Shown: positions 9,056 through 18,637 of the stretch, piece by piece
How the letters are laid out: each line of letters begins with the position of its first letter
Position numbering within the stretch: position 1 is the first letter of the stretch
Source of the DNA: UTCHB3 sp008363265
GTDB taxonomy: Bacteria; Bacteroidota; Ignavibacteria; Ignavibacteriales; Ignavibacteriaceae
Assembly: GCA_045863055.1 (NCBI GenBank)
Contig: BTUW01000003.1
Location: forward strand, 1-64,000
Reading direction: 5' to 3'
Length of the DNA stretch: 64,000 nt
Notes under the pieces: model-generated
The model's database searches: none
The model's input: the letters and a program-made list of their open reading frames with translations, nothing else
What the model was told of the DNA's origin: nothing
Position numbers and translations under genes: made by a program

Positions 9056-9753
9056 GCGATGTTTTCGATAAAATAGAGGGCGGACTCATAATGTCCTGCC
9101 AGTCTGAAGGAGATGATCCCTTCAATACCCCTTCCGGTGTTGCACTCTTCGCAAAAGCGGCCCGAATGGCAGGAGCCTCAGCGATCCGTTCTCAGGGTAT
9201 CGCGAAGATCAGAAGAATTATCAGGGATGTGCCGCTGCCAATGATCGGACTTCTAAAAGGCCGGTTTTCCGACGGAACTGTCAAAATAACCGGTTCATTC
9301 CGGCAGGTGGAACAACTGCTCGGTCTCGGTTGCGACATTATCGCCATAGACGGTACCTTCAGGCAGAGGGAAGAACTTTCAGGTCCGGACTTCATCACGG
9401 AAGTTAAGAGAAGGTATCCACAGGCAGTGATAATGGCTGATATTGCAACATATGATGAAGGAATTGCATGCCAAAGAGCCGGTGCTGATTGCCTTTCAAC
9501 CACCCTTAGTGGCTATACACCCGAAACCTTTCACCTTCCCAAGGACAAACCCGACTTCGAACTGTTGAAAAATCTGGCTGGTGATTGTGTTGTTCCCGTG
9601 ATAGCCGAAGGCAAGATCAAATCTCCTGAAGAAGCTGCTGAAATGATTCGACTGGGAGCTTTCGCTGTGGTTGTTGGAACTGTGATCACCCGGCCGAGAG
9701 TGGTTATAGGGTGGTACAAAGAGGCAATTGAAAAAGCGGTCGATCGCCCTTAG
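9052..9753 (+). CDS. nanE: NanE-like N-acetylmannosamine-6-phosphate 2-epimerase
   Basis: TIM-barrel protein of 233 residues resembling NanE, which converts ManNAc-6-P to GlcNAc-6-P in sialic acid and amino-sugar breakdown. Family signatures: IMSCQSEGDDPFNTP at the N-terminus, VPMIGLLK-like strand PLPMIGLLKG, IIAIDGT, IMADIATYDEG, VIAEGKI and VVGTVITRP. The GTG at 9052 is chosen because GGAGGA lies 7 nt upstream and it overlaps the previous stop by 4 nt. NanA and NanK are absent next door, so the physiological substrate may differ. The stop codon sits in the loop of a terminator. Confidence 0.8.
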   Translation: MSDVFDKIEGGLIMSCQSEGDDPFNTPSGVALFAKAARMAGASAIRSQGIAKIRRIIRDVPLPMIGLLKGRFSDGTVKITGSFRQVEQLLGLGCDIIAIDGTFRQREELSGPDFITEVKRRYPQAVIMADIATYDEGIACQRAGADCLSTTLSGYTPETFHLPKDKPDFELLKNLAGDCVVPVIAEGKIKSPEEAAEMIRLGAFAVVVGTVITRPRVVIGWYKEAIEKAVDRP

Positions 9754-9777
9754 GCGACCGACCGTTCAATTTTTTAT
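9737..9777. terminator. bidirectional intrinsic terminator
   Basis: CGGTCGATCGCC (9737-9748) pairs with GGCGACCGACCG (9753-9764) with one weak position. T-runs flank it on both strands: TTTTTTATTT after 9769 on plus, and CTTTTTC before it on minus. It serves the NanE-like gene and the convergent S41 protease gene. Confidence 0.85.
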
Positions 9778-11846
9778 TTCTTTCCGGATTTTCCGGCTTC
9801 AATAATTTCGATAAGGTTGGAAAGAATGTGTCCTGATTCTTCCAGGAGAGGGTCTTCGACAACGAGTGACTCCTTGATCACTTTTCCGTCTTTGTCAACT
9901 TCGATCGAACCCCGTTTCGCGCGTTCGTTCTTCCTGGCTTCCTCTTCCTTCTTTTTCTCCTCCTGTTCCTGTTTTCTCTTTTCAAGATTCAATGAAAAGA
10001 CACGTTCATTCCTGTGGGATTTCGACTTTTCAAGGTCTTGAATGAAGTACTGATACTCGCTGTTACCGGCAGTGCGCTTATCGTGTCGTGCCTTAAGTTC
10101 CTCAAAGAGAGAATTAATGCCGCTGTTTGGCTGAAATGCCGTAGGAGTTATCTTGTCCCAAGGCAAGGCAGTGGGATAACTGCTCTCACCCGTCTCTGAA
10201 GGGTCGAATGCCGACGGGAAAAGAATATCCGGGATCACACCTTTATGCTGGGTGCTACCGCCTGATATCCTGTAAAATTTGGCTATTGTGAGGGTTAGCT
10301 GACCGAGTTTCGAACCGCCGGAAACCTTGTCAAGATCGATCAGGTTCTGCACAGTACCCTTACCGAACGACTGCTCACCGAGAACAATGCCCCTGCCGTA
10401 GTCTTGAATGGCGGCTGCATAGATCTCACTCGCGGAGGCACTTCCTGAATTTATAAGAACAGCAAGAGGGCCATCCCAAGCGATCGATGGATCGGTATCA
10501 CGGTTCACTTTAACTGAACCATCGGTCTCTTTTACCTGAACGACCGCACCGGTCTTTATGAAAAGACCCGTCAGTTCGATTGCTTCAAGCAGCGAACCCC
10601 CGCCATTATTCCTGAGGTCCATAACAATACCGCTTACTCCTTCCGACTTAAGAGTATCGATTATCTTTCTTACATCGTTGGAAGTGCTTTTGAAATCCTT
10701 TTCACCTTTTCGTTTACCTTCAAAATCAAGATAAAATGAAGGAACATCTATTACACCGATCTTGAAAGATTTTCCGTCTTCCTTGATCTCAATTATCTTT
10801 TTCTTGGCCGACTGTTCCTCGATCTTGATCTTCTCTCTTACGAGCTTGATCTCAACGGGGATTGCATTCGCGCCATCTTTTTTCTTCAGAATACTTAACT
10901 TTACAACGGTTCCCTTGGCACCACGTATCAGCTGAACAGCATCATCAGTTCTCCACCCTACAATGTCCACCATTTCTCCGTCATCTCCCTGCCCGACAGC
11001 GATAATTCGATCGCCATCGTCTATCTGACCGCTCTTCGAGGCCGGACCACCCGGAACCACGCGCACTATTGTGATGTAGTCATTCTCTGATGTGAGAGTT
11101 GCACCGATCCCCTCGAGTGACTGCGACATGTTTATATTAAAATCCTGTGATGTTTTCGGTGACATGTATGATGAATGCGGGTCGATCGCTTCCATCACTG
11201 AACCCATGTAAATCTGGAATACATCATCTGCCCGGTATTGATTTATCGCTTTCTGGAGATTTTTGTATCTCTTCTCAAGCACCTCGCGGGCATCTTTCTC
11301 TTCCTTGCCTCCGAGTATCAGTCCGATAATATCGAACTTGATCCTTTTCAGCCAGAGTTCATCCAGTTCCTTCTCTGTCTTTGCATAAGGGGCTTTCTCA
11401 CGGTCCAGGTTCACTTCCTCATTCTTTGTGAGATCAACCGGCTTTGAAAGAACAGTCAGGGCGTACTGTATCCTGGTGTTCATTCTGTCTCTGTATCGCT
11501 TGAATATCTCAAATGGAGGTTCGAGATTGCCGGTGCCTATATTCTGGTCAAGAACGAACCTGTATTCCTCAAACTGATCTATATCCGGCTTCAGAAAGTA
11601 CATCCTCTGAAAGTCGAGAGACTTCACATAGTCATTCAATATCCACGATGACAAACTGTCATTGAATTCCTTGGGACTGTAATGGTATCGCTCGATGAAC
11701 ATCGACACAAGCTGCATTGCCGAAGAATGCCTCTCTTCAGGCACTAAACTTTTACTTGTGTCTACTGACGTTCCCTGAGAGCAGACGGTAGCATTGAATG
11801 AAAAGATGAATAGAAATACTACTGCCACGAAAAGAGGTGTTCTCAT
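9774..11846 (-). CDS. prc: carboxy-terminal processing protease, Prc/Tsp type (S41A)
   Basis: Periplasmic serine protease that trims or degrades envelope proteins from the C-terminus. The ATG at 11846 is preferred over the upstream TTG at 11882: AGGAAA lies just before it and it starts a clear signal peptide (MRTPLFVAVVFLFIFSF). Domains: Tsp-type N-terminal helical region, PDZ domain (about 235-325, GIGATLTSENDYITIVRVVPGGPA), catalytic core with nucleophile in INSGSASASEI near residue 464 and lysine in FGKGTVQ near 495, then a charged EKRKQEQEEKKKEEEARK coiled-coil tail. About 690 residues, like E. coli Prc. Confidence 0.92.
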   Translation of the reverse strand: MRTPLFVAVVFLFIFSFNATVCSQGTSVDTSKSLVPEERHSSAMQLVSMFIERYHYSPKEFNDSLSSWILNDYVKSLDFQRMYFLKPDIDQFEEYRFVLDQNIGTGNLEPPFEIFKRYRDRMNTRIQYALTVLSKPVDLTKNEEVNLDREKAPYAKTEKELDELWLKRIKFDIIGLILGGKEEKDAREVLEKRYKNLQKAINQYRADDVFQIYMGSVMEAIDPHSSYMSPKTSQDFNINMSQSLEGIGATLTSENDYITIVRVVPGGPASKSGQIDDGDRIIAVGQGDDGEMVDIVGWRTDDAVQLIRGAKGTVVKLSILKKKDGANAIPVEIKLVREKIKIEEQSAKKKIIEIKEDGKSFKIGVIDVPSFYLDFEGKRKGEKDFKSTSNDVRKIIDTLKSEGVSGIVMDLRNNGGGSLLEAIELTGLFIKTGAVVQVKETDGSVKVNRDTDPSIAWDGPLAVLINSGSASASEIYAAAIQDYGRGIVLGEQSFGKGTVQNLIDLDKVSGGSKLGQLTLTIAKFYRISGGSTQHKGVIPDILFPSAFDPSETGESSYPTALPWDKITPTAFQPNSGINSLFEELKARHDKRTAGNSEYQYFIQDLEKSKSHRNERVFSLNLEKRKQEQEEKKKEEEARKNERAKRGSIEVDKDGKVIKESLVVEDPLLEESGHILSNLIEIIEAGKSGKK

Positions 11847-11933
11847 AAATTTCCTGAGTCTGGTTATCAATCTCTGGTCCAAATGTTTTTATCAAACTTG
11901 TAATATAAGCAATTGATCAAGCGTTATTTATTC

Positions 11934-11973
11934 AAAAAAAGGCCCATATCTTAATTAAACGTTTCTGTGGGCC
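11934..11973 (-). terminator. possible attenuator upstream of the S41 protease
   Basis: On the minus strand GGCCCA and TGGGCC (11968-11973 and 11941-11946) pair around a 21-nt loop and are followed by seven T residues. It lies between the divergent mutA gene and the protease start, where no upstream minus-strand gene needs terminating. It may therefore be a leader terminator for the protease. No aptamer or leader peptide is recognised. Confidence 0.4.
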
Positions 11974-11995
11974 AAATGTTCCCCTTTTGCCCGAA

Positions 11996-12025
11996 TTGTG
12001 ACTATTTAATTATGTATTTTACAAT
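11996..12025 (+). promoter_or_regulatory. candidate promoter of mutA-mutB
   Basis: TTGTGA (11996-12001) and TACAAT (12020-12025), separated by 18 nt, lie 44 nt before the mutA start. The match is only moderate and was judged by eye. Confidence 0.35.
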
Positions 12026-12069
12026 ATCGAAGATTTATTTTTTTACAATATCAATTCGAGACACCTTAT

Positions 12070-14217
12070 ATGAATGAGAGATTACCTGAAAAATTAGAGT
12101 TAAGGGAAGTCTTCGCCCCGTCAGATCATGCTGCCTGGAAGAGGGTTGCGGAGGCTGATCTAAAAGGCATCCCCTTTGAAAAAAAACTTGTCACTAAAAC
12201 CTACGAAGGCATCGACCTTCAGCCCATCTACACCCGCGAACACCTCGAAAAACTACCAGCTCTTGACCAATTCCCCGGCCTGCTCCGACAACTCAGAGGT
12301 TCAACAGCGTCAGGAAACGCGAACGGCGCATGGTTGATTGCACAAAGCCTGTCTCACCCACTGGCTGAAAATTACAATAAATTGCTTATCGATGCTCTGA
12401 ATAAAGGGCAGAACGCCATTGTCTTGCCCCTGGATCTGACCACAAGATCAGGATTGGATGCCGACTATGGAGAGATCGGACAAACCGGAAAGGATGGGGT
12501 TTCAATCTCCGGCATCGGAAGTCTTTCCCGTGCATGGAAAGGTGTAGATCCAAAAGCATGTCCGTTTTTCGTAAATACCGGTGCCACTCCCCTTGCGTTC
12601 ATGTCTCTCTTTTCAGCATGGCTGAATAGAGAAGGCTCAGACATTTCTGCAGTATCCGGTGCGGTTTATGCTGATCCGGTTGCAATGCTCTTCGAAACGG
12701 GCAGGATTCCCGTGACAATAGACGAAGCCTATACCCATATTGCCGGAACTATAAACTACCTTCATGGCAAAGGATCCGGGATAAGGGCTGCAGGAATAGA
12801 TGCTTCTGTATATGCTGGAAGTGGTGCCTCAGCTGTCCAGGAACTGGGTATCGCTATTGCATCAGCTGTGGAAATGATCCACAGACTGCAGAAAGAAGGA
12901 ATCGCACCTGAGGTTGCAGCATCGGCACTCTTCTTCAGATTTGGTACAAGTACCAATCTGTTCATGGAGATAGCCAAGTTCAGGGCATCAAGATTGCTTT
13001 TTACCGAATTACTCTCCCAACTGGGAATAGATCCGGCAATACCTCAGTTTATGGCCGCAAAGACGTCCGAGTACTACCACTCCACCATTGATCCCTATGT
13101 GAACATGCTCCGGGTGACCACCCAGGCATTTTCGGCGGTCAATGGAGGTGTTAATGTTCTCGAAACAGTCCCGTTCGACTCCTTGCTCACTCAAAGCGAT
13201 GAATTCGCTAACAGGATAGCAAGAAACACCCAGCTAATTCTCGGCGAAGAATCACACCTTGATCATGTTACTGATCCCTCAGGCGGATCTTACTATATCG
13301 AAACCCTCAGCAGCGAACTTGCACAGCAGGCCTGGCAATGCTTCAGAGAGATCGAAGCCGCGGGTGGAATCATCGAGGCATTGCTCTCCGGTAAGATCGT
13401 AAACGATATCAATACCGTTGCCGTGAAGAGAATAAAGGATGTGGCTTCCAGAAGATCGGTTATGGTTGGTGTAAATCAGTATGCCAATCTTAAGGAAGAG
13501 GTCAGGACAATTACAAAGCCGGATCCCAAAGAGATCTATGACCGTCGTGCCGAGTGGCTTCAGAAGTTCAGGGTTTCGGGGTCATCCGGTTATCACGATT
13601 CAATACTTGTAGACCTGGAGAAGGCAAAGAACGAAAGCGACATTACAAAACAGATTGACATTGCCGCGGAACTCGCTCTTAAAGGAGCCACACTCGGTGA
13701 AATATTCAGCCACATAAAAAACAGTTCGGAAGTTACTGTTTCTCAAACTCTGGTGATTGAAAGACCGGCTGAGCAGTTCGAAAGGCTGCGCTTAAGGTCT
13801 GCTTCACACAAAGCGAAGACAGGTTCTTTCCCTTCGATTTATCTCTTTAATATCGGCCCGGTTAAGCAGCACAAAGCTCGCGCAGACTTTTCACGCGGAT
13901 TCTTCGAAGCCGGCGGTTGCGAGGTGATCAATGGAAGGGCTGTCGATAACATCAACGACGGTATTGCAGCTGCAAAGGAATCAGGAGCAAAAGTATTCGT
14001 ACTATGCTCAACGGACGACACTTACCCCAAACTGGTGCCTGAATTCACAACCGGTATTCGATCCGCGCTTCCCGGTTCTCTCTGCATACTTGCGGGTTAC
14101 CCTAAAGATCAGGTGGATGACCATAAAAGATCAGGAATCGATGATTTTATCTTCCTTGGTGCGGATGTGGTTCAAATTATTTCTTCAATCTTCGAAAAAA
14201 CGGGAGTTGCAAAATGA
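12070..14217 (+). CDS. mutA: methylmalonyl-CoA mutase small (beta) subunit
   Basis: Non-catalytic subunit of the heterodimeric adenosylcobalamin enzyme that interconverts methylmalonyl-CoA and succinyl-CoA (propionate metabolism). It is 715 residues long, with an N-terminal TIM-barrel region (RIARNTQLILGEESHLDHVTDPSGGSYYIE is the conserved barrel end) and a C-terminal cobalamin-like fold that lacks the DxHxxG ligand motif, as expected for the small subunit. It is followed by mutB with an ATGA start-stop overlap, so the two subunits are coupled for equal synthesis. Confidence 0.93.
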   Translation: MNERLPEKLELREVFAPSDHAAWKRVAEADLKGIPFEKKLVTKTYEGIDLQPIYTREHLEKLPALDQFPGLLRQLRGSTASGNANGAWLIAQSLSHPLAENYNKLLIDALNKGQNAIVLPLDLTTRSGLDADYGEIGQTGKDGVSISGIGSLSRAWKGVDPKACPFFVNTGATPLAFMSLFSAWLNREGSDISAVSGAVYADPVAMLFETGRIPVTIDEAYTHIAGTINYLHGKGSGIRAAGIDASVYAGSGASAVQELGIAIASAVEMIHRLQKEGIAPEVAASALFFRFGTSTNLFMEIAKFRASRLLFTELLSQLGIDPAIPQFMAAKTSEYYHSTIDPYVNMLRVTTQAFSAVNGGVNVLETVPFDSLLTQSDEFANRIARNTQLILGEESHLDHVTDPSGGSYYIETLSSELAQQAWQCFREIEAAGGIIEALLSGKIVNDINTVAVKRIKDVASRRSVMVGVNQYANLKEEVRTITKPDPKEIYDRRAEWLQKFRVSGSSGYHDSILVDLEKAKNESDITKQIDIAAELALKGATLGEIFSHIKNSSEVTVSQTLVIERPAEQFERLRLRSASHKAKTGSFPSIYLFNIGPVKQHKARADFSRGFFEAGGCEVINGRAVDNINDGIAAAKESGAKVFVLCSTDDTYPKLVPEFTTGIRSALPGSLCILAGYPKDQVDDHKRSGIDDFIFLGADVVQIISSIFEKTGVAK

Positions 14218-16397
14218 AACGACCGGAATTTACTGACGCCGGATTTAAAGCCCCCGGATTTGATAATGCATACTTGAAATGGAAAGAGAACTTCATCAAA
14301 GAAACCGGGAAAAATCCCGAAGAAGTTATCTGGAACACCATGGAGCAAATTCCTGTAAAGACATTATACACACTTGACGACATTAAGGATGCCGAACACC
14401 TCGACTATATTGCGGGTATTCCCCCTTTTCTGCGTGGACCGTATGCTACAATGTATGTTCAGCGACCCTGGACTGTAAGGCAATACGCGGGATTCTCCAC
14501 TGCAGAAGAAAGCAACGCTTTCTACCGTAGAAATCTTGCTGCAGGTCAGATGGGTCTTTCTGTCGCGTTCGATCTCGCCACTCACCGCGGTTACGATTCC
14601 GATCACCAGCGCGTTATCGGAGATGTTGGTAAAGCAGGTGTGGCGATCGATTCAATTGAGGATATGAAGATATTGTTCGATTCGATCCCCCTCGATAAGA
14701 TGTCAGTCTCGATGACAATGAATGGAGCAGTCCTCCCGATCATGGCCTTCTATATCGTAGCGGCTGAAGAACAGGGCGTGTCTCACGAACTCTTGAGCGG
14801 AACGATACAGAATGATATTCTTAAGGAATACATGGTCCGGAATACCTACATCTACCCCCCTGCCATGTCGATGCGCATCATAGCGGATATTTTTGGCTAT
14901 ACATCAAAAGAGATGCCCAAGTTCAACAGTATCAGCATTTCCGGCTATCACATGCAGGAAGCAGGCGCAACAGCAGACCTTGAGATGGCCTATACCCTTG
15001 CTGACGGACTTGAATATGTCAGGACGGGAATAAAGTCAGGGATGGATATAGATACTTTTGCTCCCAGGCTCTCATTTTTCTGGGCACAGGGGATGAACTA
15101 CTTCATGGAAGTGGCGAAAATGAGGGCAGCCCGCCTGATCTGGGCAAGCCTGATCAGAATGTTTGATCCCAAAAATCCAAAGTCGATGTCACTCCGGACC
15201 CACTCACAGACCTCCGGCTGGAGCCTTACAGAGCAGGACCCCTTCAACAACGTTGTAAGAACCTGCATTGAGGCACTCGCTGCGGCTTTGGGTCATACGC
15301 AGTCGCTTCACACCAATTCACTTGATGAGGCCATCGCTCTTCCGACTGATTTTTCGGCAAGGATCGCCAGAAATACACAGCTTTACCTCCAGGACGAAAC
15401 CGGCATCTGCAAAGTGATCGACCCTTGGGGTGGTTCCTACTATGTCGAGGCTCTCACCCGTTCACTCCTTGAAAGGGCGTGGCAGCACATCCTTGAGGTT
15501 GAATCTTACGGAGGAATGACAAAAGCGATCGAAGCCGGGATACCTAAGCTGAGGATAGAAGAGGCTTCCGCGCGCCGGCAGGCAAGGATCGACAGTGGAG
15601 CTGAAACCATTCTTGGAGTCAACAAGTACAGACCCGACACCGAAGAACCCATTGAGATTCTCGAAGTGGATAACACTGCAGTAAGGCTTTCACAGCTTAA
15701 AAGGCTGCAGGAAGTGAAGGCGAACAGAGACAACACAAAGGTTGAAGAAGCCCTGAACGCCATATACAACGCCGCCTTAAGTGGTGAAGGCAACCTGCTC
15801 GAACTCTCGGTTAACGCTGCCAGGGCGAGGGCAACTCTCGGTGAAATTTCCATGGCTATCGAAAAAGTCTGCGGCAGATTCCAGGCTCAAACCAAAACCG
15901 TCGCAGGCGTCTATTCAAAGGAGTATGCAATGAGCAACAACGATCCCGTTCTGGTTGTCAGAAAAATGACCGATGATTTTGCCGCTGTCGCGGGAAGAAG
16001 GCCACGCATTATGATAGCAAAAATGGGACAGGATGGCCACGACAGGGGTGCCAAGGTTGTCGCAACCGCATACGCGGATATGGGCTTCGATGTAGACATG
16101 GGTCCCCTTTTTCAAACTCCTGAAGAGACCGCCCGCCAGGCCGTTGAAAATGATGTCCATTGTGTGGGTATGAGTTCACTCGCCGCTGGACACAAGACAC
16201 TTCTTCCAAAACTTATGGAAGAACTGAAGGAACTTGGTCGCGAGGATATCATCGTGATCGTTGGCGGTGTAATTCCTCAGCAGGATTATGAGTACCTCTA
16301 CGAGCATGGCGCTTACGCCATATTCGGACCCGGTACGAAGATTCCTGAGGCTGCTCAGAAAATAATGGAAGAGGTTCAGAGAAGATTCAGCGAGTAA
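14214..16397 (+). CDS. mutB: methylmalonyl-CoA mutase large (alpha) subunit
   Basis: Catalytic subunit, 727 residues. The barrel domain opens with the YPTMYVQRPWTVRQYAG-like segment ATMYVQRPWTVRQYAGF. The C-terminal cobalamin domain contains DGHDRGAKV near residue 610, the His that ligates cobalt. NDILKEYMVRNTYIYPP and SGYHMQEAGAT are family hallmarks around the CoA and substrate site. It overlaps mutA by 4 nt. A strong hairpin terminator lies between it and meaB. No methylmalonyl-CoA epimerase is recognised nearby, although two small VOC proteins occur elsewhere in the window. Confidence 0.95.
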   Translation: MKRPEFTDAGFKAPGFDNAYLKWKENFIKETGKNPEEVIWNTMEQIPVKTLYTLDDIKDAEHLDYIAGIPPFLRGPYATMYVQRPWTVRQYAGFSTAEESNAFYRRNLAAGQMGLSVAFDLATHRGYDSDHQRVIGDVGKAGVAIDSIEDMKILFDSIPLDKMSVSMTMNGAVLPIMAFYIVAAEEQGVSHELLSGTIQNDILKEYMVRNTYIYPPAMSMRIIADIFGYTSKEMPKFNSISISGYHMQEAGATADLEMAYTLADGLEYVRTGIKSGMDIDTFAPRLSFFWAQGMNYFMEVAKMRAARLIWASLIRMFDPKNPKSMSLRTHSQTSGWSLTEQDPFNNVVRTCIEALAAALGHTQSLHTNSLDEAIALPTDFSARIARNTQLYLQDETGICKVIDPWGGSYYVEALTRSLLERAWQHILEVESYGGMTKAIEAGIPKLRIEEASARRQARIDSGAETILGVNKYRPDTEEPIEILEVDNTAVRLSQLKRLQEVKANRDNTKVEEALNAIYNAALSGEGNLLELSVNAARARATLGEISMAIEKVCGRFQAQTKTVAGVYSKEYAMSNNDPVLVVRKMTDDFAAVAGRRPRIMIAKMGQDGHDRGAKVVATAYADMGFDVDMGPLFQTPEETARQAVENDVHCVGMSSLAAGHKTLLPKLMEELKELGREDIIVIVGGVIPQQDYEYLYEHGAYAIFGPGTKIPEAAQKIMEEVQRRFSE

Positions 16398-16412
16398 GCT
16401 GTTCTCCATATT

Positions 16413-16471
16413 GGCTGTATCGTTGGAATTAATGATGACCTCAAGTTGTTTCAATGATACAGCCTTTTTTA
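16413..16471 (+). terminator. terminator between mutB and meaB
   Basis: GGCTGTATC (16413-16421) pairs exactly with GATACAGCC (16455-16463). The pairing extends inward with TTG/CAA and AA/TT across single mismatches, and seven T residues follow. Since meaB starts 11 nt later on the same strand, it probably lowers meaB expression relative to mutAB, or meaB has its own promoter. Confidence 0.75.
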
Positions 16472-16481
16472 TACCGGAACG

Positions 16482-17600
16482 ATGAACGAAGACAAAAATT
16501 CATACAAACCTGACTGGACACCCGAACAACACGGTGATGAATTCGCAATCCGCGTTGTAAAGGGTGTTGATGCACCTTTCACACCCAAGGAAAGGAAACA
16601 CTTCAAGCGGAAGGAGTTCTCCAATGAAGAACTTGTCGAGGGGGTGCTCGCGAACGACCGCAACCGCTTGGCGAAAACGATCACCCTGATCGAGAGTACA
16701 TCTTCGATACACCAGGCCCGCGCAAAAGATATACTCGCTTCTCTGCTTCCACATTCAGGAAGATCGGTAAGAATCGGTATCAGCGGTGTGCCAGGTGCCG
16801 GAAAAAGCACACTGATCGAATCTCTAGGAATGTATCTGATAGGACAGGGCCACAAAGTTGCCGTTCTAACAGTCGATCCTTCAAGCTCGATCAGCAAAGG
16901 AAGCATTCTTGGTGACAAGACGAGGATGGAGAATCTATCAAGAAATCCCGCCTGTTTCATACGACCCTCGGCTTCAGGCGGTACATTAGGAGGTGTCGCA
17001 AGAAAGACCAGGGAGTCGATCACGATCTGCGAGGCCGCCGGCTACGATGTGATACTCGTGGAAACCGTCGGCGTGGGACAGAGCGAAATAACTGTCAGAT
17101 CGATGGTTGATTTCTTCCTGCTTGTACTGATCTCCGGAGGTGGTGACGAGCTCCAAGGGATGAAAAAAGGAGTGATGGAAATATGTGACGCGATCCTGAT
17201 AAATAAAGCTGACGGTGAGAACAGGAAAAAAGCACTTTTGGCGAAAGCAGAATACTCAGCAGCACTTCATTACCTGTACCCTGCCACGGAGGGTTGGGAG
17301 TCGAAGGCCTACACAGCCTCCGCACTAACTGGTGAAGGGATACCTGAACTCTGGACAGTGGTCGAAGAATTTGAGAAAACCACACGGTCGTCAGGGGTTT
17401 TTGAAAAGAGGAGAAGAACCCAAAATGTTGAATGGGTTGAGTTTATGATCAAAGACTATCTCTACGATTCATTCTTTAGAAATAGTGACATTGCAGGATC
17501 GTTCGATCAAATGCGGGAGCGTCTTATGAACGGGGAGATAATCCCCTCTTCTGCTTTCGACCTGCTGAAGGAGAAATGGTTACATGAGAATAAAAAATGA
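16482..17600 (+). CDS. meaB: MeaB/ArgK-type GTPase chaperone of methylmalonyl-CoA mutase
   Basis: G3E-family P-loop GTPase of 372 residues that guards cofactor loading and reactivation of adenosylcobalamin mutases. P-loop GVPGAGKST lies near residue 103. Other motifs: VDPSSSISKGSILGDKTRM (switch region), ETVGVGQSE (Walker B/switch), and NKADG (base specificity). Its position right after mutAB supports the role. Its stop and the stop of the convergent hydrolase abut as TGATCA. Confidence 0.93.
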   Translation: MNEDKNSYKPDWTPEQHGDEFAIRVVKGVDAPFTPKERKHFKRKEFSNEELVEGVLANDRNRLAKTITLIESTSSIHQARAKDILASLLPHSGRSVRIGISGVPGAGKSTLIESLGMYLIGQGHKVAVLTVDPSSSISKGSILGDKTRMENLSRNPACFIRPSASGGTLGGVARKTRESITICEAAGYDVILVETVGVGQSEITVRSMVDFFLLVLISGGGDELQGMKKGVMEICDAILINKADGENRKKALLAKAEYSAALHYLYPATEGWESKAYTASALTGEGIPELWTVVEEFEKTTRSSGVFEKRRRTQNVEWVEFMIKDYLYDSFFRNSDIAGSFDQMRERLMNGEIIPSSAFDLLKEKWLHENKK

Positions 17601-18602
17601 TCAGTTCTTAATAAAATTGAGTATTCCCTTTACACCATCCAGGGCATCAGGACCACTGAATACCAAGTGACCTGAACCCTCAAGTTCGATTTTCTCATAC
17701 TTCATCCCCTTGCTATTAAGGAATTCGAACATCGTCTCATTCTCAACAGTATTGTCTTTTTTACCAGTAAGAACAAGTGTTTTCCCGGCCTGAATGTTCT
17801 CGTATTGAACTTTGTCCTGGAGGCGCCAAAGGGCTTCAATCGATCTAACAGGTACCACATCGTACGCAAATCTTGGATCCGGCTCGTGTACACCGGTGTT
17901 CTCGGGTTTCCCGCCTTTTCTTACATATGGATTAAAGAGTTTGAGTAGCCATGCAAACGGACTGTCGATCAGGAGTTTCTTGCTGAAACTGTGTTTTTTC
18001 TTGACCAGAAGATAAGGTGCTGTCAGTACCAGTTTGTCGACCTTTCTCTTGGAGGCCACATGGCAGGCAAGCAAAGCACCCATAGAGTTACCTACGATCG
18101 TTATCTCATCGCAGTTGGCGGCAAATACATCATAGGCATTCACGGCATCCCGCATCCAGTCCTGCTCCCTGACCACTGCAAGGAGGTGAACATCTTCGAG
18201 ACCGAATCCGGTAAGAACCGGTGTGTAGTAGGATATTCCTTCTATCTGCAACATTTCGGTAAGAGACCTTAACTCCTTGGGCGTGGATGAAAATCCGTGT
18301 ATAAGAAGTACCCCCTTTTTTCTTCTTTTGGGTTCGAACAGCACAGGAGTCTGCCCTTCGAAAGTACCTTCATCAGGAAGATGTTTGAAAACACGGAACA
18401 TAGAATAGGATTCCAAAAGCCGGCGCAGATGGTAGTACCTGAACGAAACGAACAACAGCTTAACCGCGACCACCGACGCGAGGAAATACCTGCCGTATTG
18501 TATGGTCACGAAAAGCAGCATTATCAATACCACTTCAAGAATAAGCCAACCGGTCAACTTTTTCTTTTTATCTGACAACTTTTTCTGCCTATATTTAAGC
18601 AA
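17601..18602 (-). CDS. membrane-anchored alpha/beta hydrolase
   Basis: Probable esterase or lipase of 333 residues. Two hydrophobic segments (about 18-50: LILEVVLIMLLFVTIQYG and LASVVAVKLLFVSF) place it at the inner membrane. The hydrolase domain has LLIHGFSSTPKEL (oxyanion region), the nucleophile elbow GNSMGAL, an acidic TGKKDNTVE and the terminal EGSGHLVF histidine. It resembles monoacylglycerol-lipase or Est30-type carboxylesterases; the substrate is unknown. The start is uncertain: the longest frame opens with TTG, and no ATG lies before the first membrane segment. Confidence 0.8.
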   Translation of the reverse strand: MLKYRQKKLSDKKKKLTGWLILEVVLIMLLFVTIQYGRYFLASVVAVKLLFVSFRYYHLRRLLESYSMFRVFKHLPDEGTFEGQTPVLFEPKRRKKGVLLIHGFSSTPKELRSLTEMLQIEGISYYTPVLTGFGLEDVHLLAVVREQDWMRDAVNAYDVFAANCDEITIVGNSMGALLACHVASKRKVDKLVLTAPYLLVKKKHSFSKKLLIDSPFAWLLKLFNPYVRKGGKPENTGVHEPDPRFAYDVVPVRSIEALWRLQDKVQYENIQAGKTLVLTGKKDNTVENETMFEFLNSKGMKYEKIELEGSGHLVFSGPDALDGVKGILNFIKN

Positions 18603-18637
18603 TTAGAAAAAACACATTTTTAAATTTACGTAATCGA

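Noticed and set aside
16469..17023. 184-codon minus-strand frame
   Set aside because: Lies opposite the meaB P-loop region and crosses the mutB terminator; a shadow.
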